From Burkholderiaceae bacterium (GTDB lineage Bacteria > Pseudomonadota > Gammaproteobacteria > Burkholderiales > Burkholderiaceae_B): a stretch of DNA of 64,000 nucleotides. Under the pieces are notes generated by a model. It was not told the origin of the DNA. It was given only the letters and a program-made list of their open reading frames with translations, and ran no database searches. Each line of letters begins with the position of its first letter. The stretch's first letter is position 1. This document shows, in pieces, positions 30,814 to 39,295 of the stretch. Location of the stretch: assembly GCA_030728985.1 (NCBI GenBank), contig JANQYI010000009.1:124001-188000 (forward strand), written 5' to 3'. The translations under genes were made by a program, and so were the position numbers.

Positions 30814-31521
30814 CTATACCTCTCGAGGAATCAGGGACAAGAACTCACGACGCAAATTGGGATCTTTTAAAAAAGCCCCGCGCATCACAGAGTTGATCAT
30901 ACGGCTATCCATATCCTTGACACCACGCCAAGACATACAAAAGTGAGTCGCGCTCATGACGACCGCCAAACCATCGGGTTGAGTTTTTTCTTGAATCAAA
31001 TCAGCAAGCTGCACAACCGCTTCTTCTTGGATCTGGGGACGACTCATGATCCACTCCGCCAGGCGGACATATTTGGAAAGACCAATCACGTTGGTGTGTT
31101 CGTTGGGCATGATGCCGATCCAAACCTTACCGATGACAGGGCAAAAATGATGACTACATGCGCTGCGCACGGTCATCGGCCCAACAATCATCAATTCGCT
31201 GAGATGCTCTACGTTGGGAAACTCAGTAATAGGCGGCTGCGGGCGATAACGACCGCCAAAAACTTCTTGGAGATACATTTTAGCGACACGTCGCGCGGTG
31301 TCATTGGTGTTGTGATCGGAAACGGTGTCAATCACCAGACTCTCCAACACGCCTTTCATTTTCCCCTCAACTTCATCTAAAAGAAGAGCCAGCTCGCCGG
31401 GTTCGATAAAATCGGCGATATTGTCATTCGCGTGAAAACGCTTGCGGGCTGTTTTCAGGCGATTGCGGATGGATACCGAGATAGGTATGCCTTGATCTAG
31501 GTCTTGTTCAGGTGCATTCAT
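30814..31521 (-). CDS. folE: GTP cyclohydrolase I
   Basis: RRVAKMYLQEVFGGRYRPQPPITEFPN, CSHHFCPVIGKVWIGIMPNEHTNVIGLSKYVRL (zinc-site Cys/His). Confidence 0.93.
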   Translation of the reverse strand: MNAPEQDLDQGIPISVSIRNRLKTARKRFHANDNIADFIEPGELALLLDEVEGKMKGVLESLVIDTVSDHNTNDTARRVAKMYLQEVFGGRYRPQPPITEFPNVEHLSELMIVGPMTVRSACSHHFCPVIGKVWIGIMPNEHTNVIGLSKYVRLAEWIMSRPQIQEEAVVQLADLIQEKTQPDGLAVVMSATHFCMSWRGVKDMDSRMINSVMRGAFLKDPNLRREFLSLIPREV

Positions 31522-31591
31522 AAGCTTGAGTTTAATCGTGGAACATCTGCAAAATAAAGGAGATCGACATTAAGCACTCCTTGGCAAAGCG

Positions 31592-31981
31592 CTACTTGAT
31601 CCGACGCTGTATAGCTGGGCGTATCCTAAGAAACCCAACATAACACTTTTCTAAAAACCATATACCGGGCGGATGCGCAAACAACCGCCCGAACCAGCGC
31701 CAATATTTCAGGCTCAACCAGAGCTCGACGAAAGCCGCAGCGCCGCTTTTGAGGCTGCCATCGGCACCTCGCACGTGAAAACGCGCCATCGCTTGCTGGC
31801 AACTCAAATCACCGGCCACCTGCCCGTCTAAAATACGACTGATATCCTCCCAGCAAATCTGATCTGCGCCTACGCTGTTTTTATAAAAGCCGATTTCTCG
31901 CCGACAAAGGGGACACGAACCATCAAAATACACAGTCACTTGATTATTTGCTTTCACAAAGGCTTTGTCCATAAAGACCAC
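31592..31981 (-). CDS. Thiol-disulfide oxidoreductase DCC (DUF393) family protein
   Basis: VTVYFDGSCPLCRREIGFYKN motif, HPPGIWFLEKCYVGFLRIRP. Confidence 0.88.
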   Translation of the reverse strand: MVFMDKAFVKANNQVTVYFDGSCPLCRREIGFYKNSVGADQICWEDISRILDGQVAGDLSCQQAMARFHVRGADGSLKSGAAAFVELWLSLKYWRWFGRLFAHPPGIWFLEKCYVGFLRIRPAIQRRIK

Positions 31982-31985
31982 ACAC

Positions 31986-32474
31986 CTACAGCCACTTCTG
32001 CATAAAAAGCGCTTGTCCCGTCAACGCGCTCAAGGAATATTGCTCAAAACCAAAACGCTCATAAGAGCGCTGCGCTTGGGTATTGCCGCTCAGTACCTCA
32101 AGCGTAACCTTGCAGCATCCTAAAGCACGCGCATGCCCCTCCATTGCAGTCAGAAGTGCTTGACCGATACCTTGGCCGCGATAGGCAGGGTCCACGGCAA
32201 TATCGTGCACATTGATCAGAGGCCGTGCCTTAAAGGTCGAATAGCCAGGCAGGGCATTTAACAAGCCTACAGGCTTGCCGTCCTTGAACGCAAGCCAACT
32301 GATCGCGCCCGTCACCCTTGACAGGTCGTCGCACAGGCGAAGGCGGGTGTCGGCTGTCAAGGGCTCACCGCCCCCCATCGGATCTCGGGCGTACATATCC
32401 AGCATATCGATTAAAGCCTGACGATCAGAGGGGTCAAGATAGTCCACGACTTTGACAGCTATGTTGCACTGCAT
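31986..32474 (-). CDS. GNAT family N-acetyltransferase
   Basis: NVHDIAVDPAYRGQGIGQALLTAMEGHARALGCCKVTLEVLSGNTQAQRSYERFGFEQYSL. Confidence 0.92.
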   Translation of the reverse strand: MQCNIAVKVVDYLDPSDRQALIDMLDMYARDPMGGGEPLTADTRLRLCDDLSRVTGAISWLAFKDGKPVGLLNALPGYSTFKARPLINVHDIAVDPAYRGQGIGQALLTAMEGHARALGCCKVTLEVLSGNTQAQRSYERFGFEQYSLSALTGQALFMQKWL

Positions 32475-32572
32475 GAAAAACCGCTCCTAAAGGCTCGCGC
32501 AGGCCGACAAGCCTGCCACCGCATATCCGATGGTATAACAACTCGTTTGCAGACCCAAATTGAAGGTGCACG

Positions 32573-33778
32573 ATGTCTGATTCCCTCCCGCTCGACGGCA
32601 TTCGCGTTGTTGAATTTACACACATGGTCATGGGCCCCACCTGTGGCATGATCCTCGGAGATCTAGGCGCCGAGGTGATCAAAGTCGAACCGCTCGCGGG
32701 TGACAACACACGCAAACTACTGGGCTCGGGCTCAGGATTTTTTCCAATGTTTAACCGCAACAAGAAAAGTATCGCGATCGACGTCAAACACCCGGCAGGC
32801 AAGGAAATCGTTCTAAAGCTGCTTGGTTCTTCCGACGTCTTTAGCGAAAACTTCAAGAGCGGCACGATGGATAAACTCGGCTTCGGTTACGAGGCGCTTT
32901 CCAAGCTTAATCCCGCCCTGATCTATGTCTCGCACAAGGGCTTTTTACCCGGTCCCTACGAGCACCGCACGGCACTCGACGAAGTGGTGCAGATGATGGG
33001 TGGACTGGCATACATGACGGGACCGGTCGGACAACCCTTACGCGCAGGGTCCAGTGTCAATGACATCATGGGTGGAATGTTTGGTGCCATCGGTGTGTTG
33101 GCATCCCTCCAAAAACGACATCGCACGGGCAAGGGGCAAGAAGTTGCCAGCGCATTGTTTGAGAACAACGTGTTTTTAGTCGCCCAACACATGATGCAAT
33201 TCGCCGTGACAGGCGTTCCCGCCAACCCCATGCCCAACCGACTCAGTGCCTGGGCGGTTTACGATGTATTCACCGTCAAGGATGGGGAGCAAATATTTTT
33301 ATCGGCTGTCAGCGATACGCAGTGGGCGATCTTATGCAAAGAGTTCGGCTTTGAAGACCTCAAAGCTGACGACAGGCTCAACAGCAACAACGACCGTGTC
33401 AAGGCGCGCGGTTGGCTCATCCCAATCTTGCGAGAGCGTTTCGGAACGTTAAGTGCCAAAGAGCTGAGCAACCGTTTTGAGCAATGCGGCCTTCCCTACG
33501 CGCCCATTACACGCCCTCACGACTTGTTCGACGATCCGCACTTGCTGGCAACAGGCGGCCTGGCACCCGTGACGATCCCGGCTGACAACACAGGCGCTGG
33601 GCGAGAGATCGAAACCCGCGTCGCCCTCCTACCCATCGCGTTGGAGGGTGAGCGACTGCAAGTCCGCAATGCACCCCCTAAAATAGGTGCCGATACGATC
33701 GCGCTTTTACAAAGCATCGGCTACACCAAAGAAGAAATCTCAGCCCTCAAAGACAATGGAGTCGTAACATGGAATTAA
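32573..33778 (+). CDS. CaiB/BaiF family CoA transferase (second)
   Basis: LDGIRVVEFTHMVMGPTCGMILGDLGAEVIKVEPLAGDNTRKL, FFPMFNRNKKSIAIDVKHP. Confidence 0.95.
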   Translation: MSDSLPLDGIRVVEFTHMVMGPTCGMILGDLGAEVIKVEPLAGDNTRKLLGSGSGFFPMFNRNKKSIAIDVKHPAGKEIVLKLLGSSDVFSENFKSGTMDKLGFGYEALSKLNPALIYVSHKGFLPGPYEHRTALDEVVQMMGGLAYMTGPVGQPLRAGSSVNDIMGGMFGAIGVLASLQKRHRTGKGQEVASALFENNVFLVAQHMMQFAVTGVPANPMPNRLSAWAVYDVFTVKDGEQIFLSAVSDTQWAILCKEFGFEDLKADDRLNSNNDRVKARGWLIPILRERFGTLSAKELSNRFEQCGLPYAPITRPHDLFDDPHLLATGGLAPVTIPADNTGAGREIETRVALLPIALEGERLQVRNAPPKIGADTIALLQSIGYTKEEISALKDNGVVTWN

Positions 33779-34569
33779 ATCTCACCCACAAGCATGTGTT
33801 GATCACAGGTGGCAGCCGAGGCATCGGTCTGGCTTGCGCTAAGGTGTTTCTCGAAGAAGGCTGCAAAGTCAGCCTAGTCTCGCGTGATCCCAACAATCTT
33901 GAAAAAGCAAAAACTCTGCTCTCGTCTCAAGTGGCAGGCTGTCAGGACCGCATCGCTTTGTTTTCCGCAGAGCTACAAAAAGCCGACTCGGCCGAGCGCG
34001 CGCTCAACGAAGCAGAAAAAACTTTTGGCGCCATCGATGTATTGGTCAACTCTGCTGGCGCTGCGAAACGCACACCGGCGGAAAGCCTCTCGCCCGCTTT
34101 TTTCCGCGAAGCCATGGATGCGAAATTTTTTACTTATATCAATATGATTGACCCCGTGATCAAGCGTATGGGTGCGCGCGGGGAAGGCGTGATCGTGAAC
34201 GTGGTTGGCGCAGGTGGCAAGATTCCCTCGACCGTGCATATCGCGGGTGGTAGCGCCAATGCAGCACTCATGCTCACCACCGCGGGACTCGCCGTCGCCT
34301 ATGGACCTAAAGGTGTGCGTATCAATGCGGTCAACCCCGCAGGCACACTGACCGACCGTCTGATCGAAGGACTCAAAGTCAATGCCGATCACGAAAACAT
34401 CAGCCCCGAGGAAGTCCTCGAGCGCATGACATCGAAAATTCCGATGGGCAGGCTCGCAAACCCTGAGGAAGTGGCCGACACGGTGGCGTACCTCGCCTCG
34501 AATCGTGCCAGCTATGTAACGGGTACTGTTATCACGATGGACGGTGCGGCGCATCCCGTAGTGGTCTAA
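33769..34569 (+). CDS. SDR family oxidoreductase
   Basis: HVLITGGSRGIGLACAKVF, DVLVNSAGA; overlaps the CoA transferase gene by 10 bp. Confidence 0.9.
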   Translation: MELNLTHKHVLITGGSRGIGLACAKVFLEEGCKVSLVSRDPNNLEKAKTLLSSQVAGCQDRIALFSAELQKADSAERALNEAEKTFGAIDVLVNSAGAAKRTPAESLSPAFFREAMDAKFFTYINMIDPVIKRMGARGEGVIVNVVGAGGKIPSTVHIAGGSANAALMLTTAGLAVAYGPKGVRINAVNPAGTLTDRLIEGLKVNADHENISPEEVLERMTSKIPMGRLANPEEVADTVAYLASNRASYVTGTVITMDGAAHPVVV

Positions 34570-34580
34570 AAGCCAATGTT

Positions 34581-35573
34581 TTAGGCACGCGTCATATCAA
34601 GGTATTGTCGAATGATGTCTTGAAATGACGCGTCAGCTTTCAGGCCCAGTCGATGGGTGCGTTGACAATCAAAACGTGCGGGCCAACCACCCACGATACG
34701 CGCGATCTGAGCGTCGGGTTCCACACAGACCAACCCGGCCGCTTGCTCACCAGCCACTTCGCGTAAAGCCTGCAACATCTCTCCGACGGTCACCGTTAAC
34801 GCAGGAAGATTGATGGCTGTACGTCCACCAAAGTCCTCGCGCGTCGCCTCGACAACAGCGAGCACGCCTGCGATCGACGTCATCGGTGACGACAATGCCA
34901 CGGAGGTCTCCAAACTCACCGGACAGCGGGTCGCCACACCGGAAAGCGGCTCTCGGATAATGCCCGACAGAAAACTAGAGGCCGCGCCATTGGGTCGACC
35001 GGGACGCACCGAGACAGTCATGAGTCGCGCGACGCGCCCATCGATATAGCCTTTGCGCGTGTAGTCGGCAATCAACTGTTCGCAGATAAATTTGTGGATG
35101 CCGTAACTGGATTGTGGCGTCGGCAAGGTCGTATCAGTCACCACGGCAGGCAACGGAATCGCGAGGTCTGAACCAAATACTGCCACCGAACTGGCGAAAA
35201 ACAACAAAGGCGCCTGGTCTGTGCGCGAGTGCTGCGCACGCAGACCTTCGAGCAAAACGCGCGTTGCCTCCAGATTGGAGCGCAAGCCCAACTCGAAATC
35301 CGCTTCGCACTCACCCGATACCGCCGAAGACAAATGAAACACCGCGTCATAGTCAGCGCGGAGCAGCTCCGGCAAACGAAGCAGCAAATCTCCTGTGTCC
35401 ATTCGTACTTTGGGATGATGAACGATATCCTGCCAAGACGATGGGAAGAGATCAGTCAGCGTCAAGGAAGATAGCGTCTGACCGCGCAAACCATCACGCA
35501 TTAATAGCTTGCGCGCGAGCAAGGTTCCCAAAAAGCCTGCTCCACCCGTGATCAAAATATTCATCTTTACCAA
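34581..35573 (-). CDS. denD: D-erythronate dehydrogenase-like NAD-dependent epimerase/dehydratase
   Basis: MNILITGGAGFLGTLLARKLL, SSYGIHKFICEQLI; adjacent to otnC/otnK. Confidence 0.82.
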   Translation of the reverse strand: MVKMNILITGGAGFLGTLLARKLLMRDGLRGQTLSSLTLTDLFPSSWQDIVHHPKVRMDTGDLLLRLPELLRADYDAVFHLSSAVSGECEADFELGLRSNLEATRVLLEGLRAQHSRTDQAPLLFFASSVAVFGSDLAIPLPAVVTDTTLPTPQSSYGIHKFICEQLIADYTRKGYIDGRVARLMTVSVRPGRPNGAASSFLSGIIREPLSGVATRCPVSLETSVALSSPMTSIAGVLAVVEATREDFGGRTAINLPALTVTVGEMLQALREVAGEQAAGLVCVEPDAQIARIVGGWPARFDCQRTHRLGLKADASFQDIIRQYLDMTRA

Positions 35574-36259
35574 GACGCCTTAAAGTGTTGTCGTAATTCC
35601 TCAATCGCCACCTCTGAAAGCGGCTGCAACGGTTGCCCACTGCGTAAACTACGTAGCCATAGACGGGCCGTCTCTTCTAGTTCCTCGAGCACTGCCATGG
35701 TCGCGATCAGATTCGGCCCCCAGACTTGGGGTCCAAGCCTCTCGCACATGACCGCGCGCAAGGCCAGCCCGCGCGAACGGTATGCTTCGATCAAGTGCGC
35801 CACCTGTTCGGCAACCTGCAACGCACCAGGCCTGAAATAAGGCACTAGCGGAACATGCCCGACTTTCATCACATAATAAGGGGTCAAAGGCGGAACGATA
35901 TCATCCTTGTGCCAGACTCCTCGGAGTGTTAGCTCCACCAGATAGGAAGAGTGTGTATGGATCACACAATGCGCTTCGGGAGCGTGCTGATAAATCTGCC
36001 GATGCAATGACAGGGTTTTACTGGCGCGCTCTCCTGAGCGCTGCTCGCCCTGCTCATCCACCCAAGCGAGTTTTTCGGGTTCGAGAAAGCCAAGACAAGC
36101 ATCCGTAGGAGTGATTAGAAAACCGCTTCCATGCCCCAGCCTGACGCTGATGTTGCCCGTGGTCCCATGCACATAGCCACGCTCAAACAAACTGCGACCT
36201 ACTCGGCACAGATCCTCACGTATCCTGGCCGTATCAACAGGCTCTGGCAAAACACTCAT
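35567..36259 (-). CDS. otnC: 3-oxo-tetronate 4-phosphate decarboxylase (class II aldolase/adducin)
   Basis: ERGYVHGTTGNISVRLGHGSGFLITPTDACLGFL, CVIHTHSSYLVELT; between denD and otnK. Confidence 0.85.
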   Translation of the reverse strand: MSVLPEPVDTARIREDLCRVGRSLFERGYVHGTTGNISVRLGHGSGFLITPTDACLGFLEPEKLAWVDEQGEQRSGERASKTLSLHRQIYQHAPEAHCVIHTHSSYLVELTLRGVWHKDDIVPPLTPYYVMKVGHVPLVPYFRPGALQVAEQVAHLIEAYRSRGLALRAVMCERLGPQVWGPNLIATMAVLEELEETARLWLRSLRSGQPLQPLSEVAIEELRQHFKASW

Positions 36260-37542
36260 GTCGAACGTCCTTGCTCAAAAGCTGTGGTAAAAAATTCGGT
36301 GCGTCCAAAATTACCAGACTTCAACGCCACATGAATCTGTCTGCCTGAAGAGCGGACGTAGCCCGCACACCACGGCACACCAGGGTCAATCTGAGCACCA
36401 ATGTGTAATTGCGTCATCCCGAGCGCCTGTACGACCGCGCCTGAAGTTTCACCCCCGGCGACGATGAGCTGGCCAACCCCTTCTTGGACGAGACCCAGCG
36501 CAATCTTTGCGAGGGTGGCTTCGATGAGCGCGCCCGCCTGCTCAACGCCCAAGCGGCTCTGTGCTGCCTGCAAGGCCTCGGGTGCGACGGTTGAGTAGAT
36601 CAAAAGTGGCTGCTCCCCAAGCCTGGAGCCCGCCCAAGCAAGTGCTTGTTGGGCAAGCAGCTCCACAGCGTCGACACCCTTGACTAAACTCAATGGATCG
36701 ATCACAAAATGGGCGCCTCCTTTTGACACAAAATCCGCGACCTGCGCATTGGTGGCCCGCGAACAACTGCCAGACAAAATCGCTCTCTTACCTGAGGCAG
36801 GGACCAGCGCGGCCGCACGGGGATTAGGCTGTATCGAAAAGTTGCTAGGTAAACCTAGCGCCAAACCCGACCCCGCTGTCACCAAGGGCATATCAGCGAG
36901 CGCCGGCGCCAGTCTAAAGAGGTCCTCATTGCTAATAGCATCGACTATCGCGATGCCGATGCCCTGCTGTCGCAACTCGGCGATACGCGCTCGAATGGCG
37001 TCTGCTCCTCGCGACACCACCGCGTAATCAATCAAACCAACGCGTTGCTGAGTTTGCGGGGTCAGTACACGCAATAGATTGGGATCCCTCATCGGGGTCA
37101 AAGGATGATTTTGCATACCACTCTCATCGAGCAACACATCCCCCACAAATAAATGCCCCTTGAAGACTGTTCGACCCACGTCGGGAAATGCGGGGGTGGC
37201 GATCGTAAAGTCCGTCTTTAACGCCTCCATCAGCGCATCGATCACCGGGCCTATATTGCCCTGTTCTGTCGAGTCGAAGGTCGAGCAGTATTTGAAATAA
37301 ATTTGTCCTGCCCCTTGTGCCCGGAGCCAGGCACATGCATTGAGAGACTGCGCAACAGCCTCGGCGGGCGGGATCGTACGGCTTTTGAGCGACACCACGA
37401 CGGCATCGACCTCCGCGTCTAAAGGCTTCTCGGGCACTCCGATCGTCTGCAAAACACGCATGCCTGCTCGAACGAGGTTATTCGCCAAATCGGTGGCGCC
37501 GGTAAAGTCATCTGCAATACAACCCAACAACACCTGCTTCAT
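36256..37542 (-). CDS. otnK: 3-oxo-tetronate kinase (DUF1537 family)
   Basis: ORF track 36256..37614; start MKQVLLGCIADDFTGATDLANNLVRAGM at 37542; IVAGGETSGAVVQAL C-terminal motif. Confidence 0.88.
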   Translation of the reverse strand: MKQVLLGCIADDFTGATDLANNLVRAGMRVLQTIGVPEKPLDAEVDAVVVSLKSRTIPPAEAVAQSLNACAWLRAQGAGQIYFKYCSTFDSTEQGNIGPVIDALMEALKTDFTIATPAFPDVGRTVFKGHLFVGDVLLDESGMQNHPLTPMRDPNLLRVLTPQTQQRVGLIDYAVVSRGADAIRARIAELRQQGIGIAIVDAISNEDLFRLAPALADMPLVTAGSGLALGLPSNFSIQPNPRAAALVPASGKRAILSGSCSRATNAQVADFVSKGGAHFVIDPLSLVKGVDAVELLAQQALAWAGSRLGEQPLLIYSTVAPEALQAAQSRLGVEQAGALIEATLAKIALGLVQEGVGQLIVAGGETSGAVVQALGMTQLHIGAQIDPGVPWCAGYVRSSGRQIHVALKSGNFGRTEFFTTAFEQGRST

Positions 37543-37757
37543 TGATTGTCCACCTGAAAGAAACCCAATAAGAATAGAAGGATAAGATCTATTCTGATAA
37601 TTGAAACAAACCAAGGGATTTTACCTAGCCTCAAACACACTATTTTCCTCTAGGATCAGGATTCATTACAACAATAACGTCGCAGCGAACAACAAAATAA
37701 AATTTTATGGTTCGCGGCGTCAAATAGACGCCCAATCATCCAGATTTGGAGACATCT

Positions 37758-38738
37758 ATGAAGCTTTTACGAAACGCAACCCTCGTCCTGGCAGGCGCAA
37801 TGACGATGGGCTTAGCTGCTACTGCTTTCTCACAAACTGTCATGCGCAATAGTATCTCGGTCGCGCAAAATTCACATCAGGGTGTTGGCATTGATGTATT
37901 GGCCAGAGAAGTAGAGAAAGGCACCAACGGTCGAATCATTATTAAAAACTTTTATTCAGGTAGCCTAGGTGGAGAAAGAGAAAGTATCGAGTCGGTTCAA
38001 CTCGGTACACAGGAACTCACGGGCACTAGCACTGGACCCGTGCCAAATTTTGTGCCTGCTGTTCGTATTTTAGATATTCCTTTCTTATTTCGTGACAAAG
38101 CGCATGCACGTGCCGTGCTAGACGGTCCGATTGGTCAAGCCATGCTCAAGGAGTTTGACAGTAAAGGTTTCAAGGCACTAGCTTGGTCTGAGAATGGTGT
38201 GCGACACATGACCAACAGCAAGAGACCCGTCAATGGACCCGATGATTTGAAAGGTCTCAAAATGCGTACCATGGAAAATCCCATCCATGTCGCGGCTTAC
38301 AAGGGCTTTGGAATTATCACCACACCAATGGCATTCCCTGAGGTTTTTACTGCCTTGCAACAAGGTGTTGTGGATGGTCAAGAAAACCCTCTTTCAGTCA
38401 TTATGGCTGCAAAGTTTGACCAAGTACAAAAGCACATGACTTTGACAGGTCACGTCTACAGTCCCGCCATTTTTCTGATGAACAAAGCCGCTTTTGACAA
38501 GTTGTCGCCCGCCGATCAAAAGGTGTTCTTAGAGGCGGCCAAGGTTGCCTCTCAGGCTCAACGCGCCCGCGTTGATCAAGACGATGCGAATGGTGTGGCT
38601 GAGTTACGCAAGAAAGGCATGCTGGTGGTAGAAAATGTCGACAAAGCTGCCTTTATCGCAAGACTAAAACCCGTCAATGCACAATTCGAAAAAGAGTTTG
38701 GTAAGAACAAGATCGACGCTATCCGCAACTACAAGTAA
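37758..38738 (+). CDS. TRAP transporter substrate-binding protein (DctP family)
   Basis: ORF track 37746..38738; signal peptide; VDGQENPLSVIMAAKFDQVQKHMTLTGHVYSPAIFLMNKAAF. Confidence 0.92.
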   Translation: MKLLRNATLVLAGAMTMGLAATAFSQTVMRNSISVAQNSHQGVGIDVLAREVEKGTNGRIIIKNFYSGSLGGERESIESVQLGTQELTGTSTGPVPNFVPAVRILDIPFLFRDKAHARAVLDGPIGQAMLKEFDSKGFKALAWSENGVRHMTNSKRPVNGPDDLKGLKMRTMENPIHVAAYKGFGIITTPMAFPEVFTALQQGVVDGQENPLSVIMAAKFDQVQKHMTLTGHVYSPAIFLMNKAAFDKLSPADQKVFLEAAKVASQAQRARVDQDDANGVAELRKKGMLVVENVDKAAFIARLKPVNAQFEKEFGKNKIDAIRNYK

Positions 38739-38754
38739 TCTATCGTGACCTGTC

Positions 38755-38784
38755 ATGGGCGTAGCGCGTAAGTGCTACGCCCAT
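38755..38784 (+). terminator. Strong hairpin between dctP and dctQ (attenuator/mRNA stabiliser candidate)
   Basis: ATGGGCGTAGC-GCGTAAGT-GCTACGCCCAT, perfect 11 bp stem followed by a short T-rich run TTCTTCT. Confidence 0.65.
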
Positions 38785-38800
38785 TTCTTCTGGATTCAGA

Positions 38801-39295
38801 ATGAAACAGTTTTTGCTTTCCATAGAAAACCTGACTACCCGTATCTCATTGGTGGTTGCCTGCTTGATGATGGCGCTCGCCGTGACACTCGGACTCTTTC
38901 AGGTCATCATGCGGTTTGTGCTTGAAATTCCCGCTGAATGGACAGAGGTTCTTATTCGCTTCAGTCTGATCTGGATGGTATTTATGGGGATCCCCTATGC
39001 TTTTAGAGTGGGCGCAATGGTGAGCGTTGATGTACTTTCACGCTTGGTTGGTCCGGTTGCCAAACGCTTTTTATCATTTTGCACCTGCATCGCAGCACTG
39101 ACTTTAATGATATGCATTATCTGGTGGGGCTGGGACTATGCCACCCGAGGCCGCATGCAAAGTGTGATAGGCCTTGAGGGCGTCACAATGTTTTGGGCTT
39201 ACCTCGCTTTACCCGTTGGGGGACTTTTCAGCATACCTGCGATTGTGGCGCAGTTTTTTGATTCCAGAAATAGTGAATTGGAGACTGCACAATGA
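38801..39295 (+). CDS. TRAP transporter small permease (DctQ)
   Basis: 164 aa, four TM helices, FQVIMRFVLEIPAEWTEVLIRFSLIWMVFMGIPYAFRVGAMVSVDVL. Confidence 0.9.
   Translation: MKQFLLSIENLTTRISLVVACLMMALAVTLGLFQVIMRFVLEIPAEWTEVLIRFSLIWMVFMGIPYAFRVGAMVSVDVLSRLVGPVAKRFLSFCTCIAALTLMICIIWWGWDYATRGRMQSVIGLEGVTMFWAYLALPVGGLFSIPAIVAQFFDSRNSELETAQ

Noticed and set aside
33973-34554. 193-aa minus-strand ORF opposite the SDR gene
   Set aside because: Fully antisense to a canonical SDR; His/Arg/Asp-rich translation without motifs.
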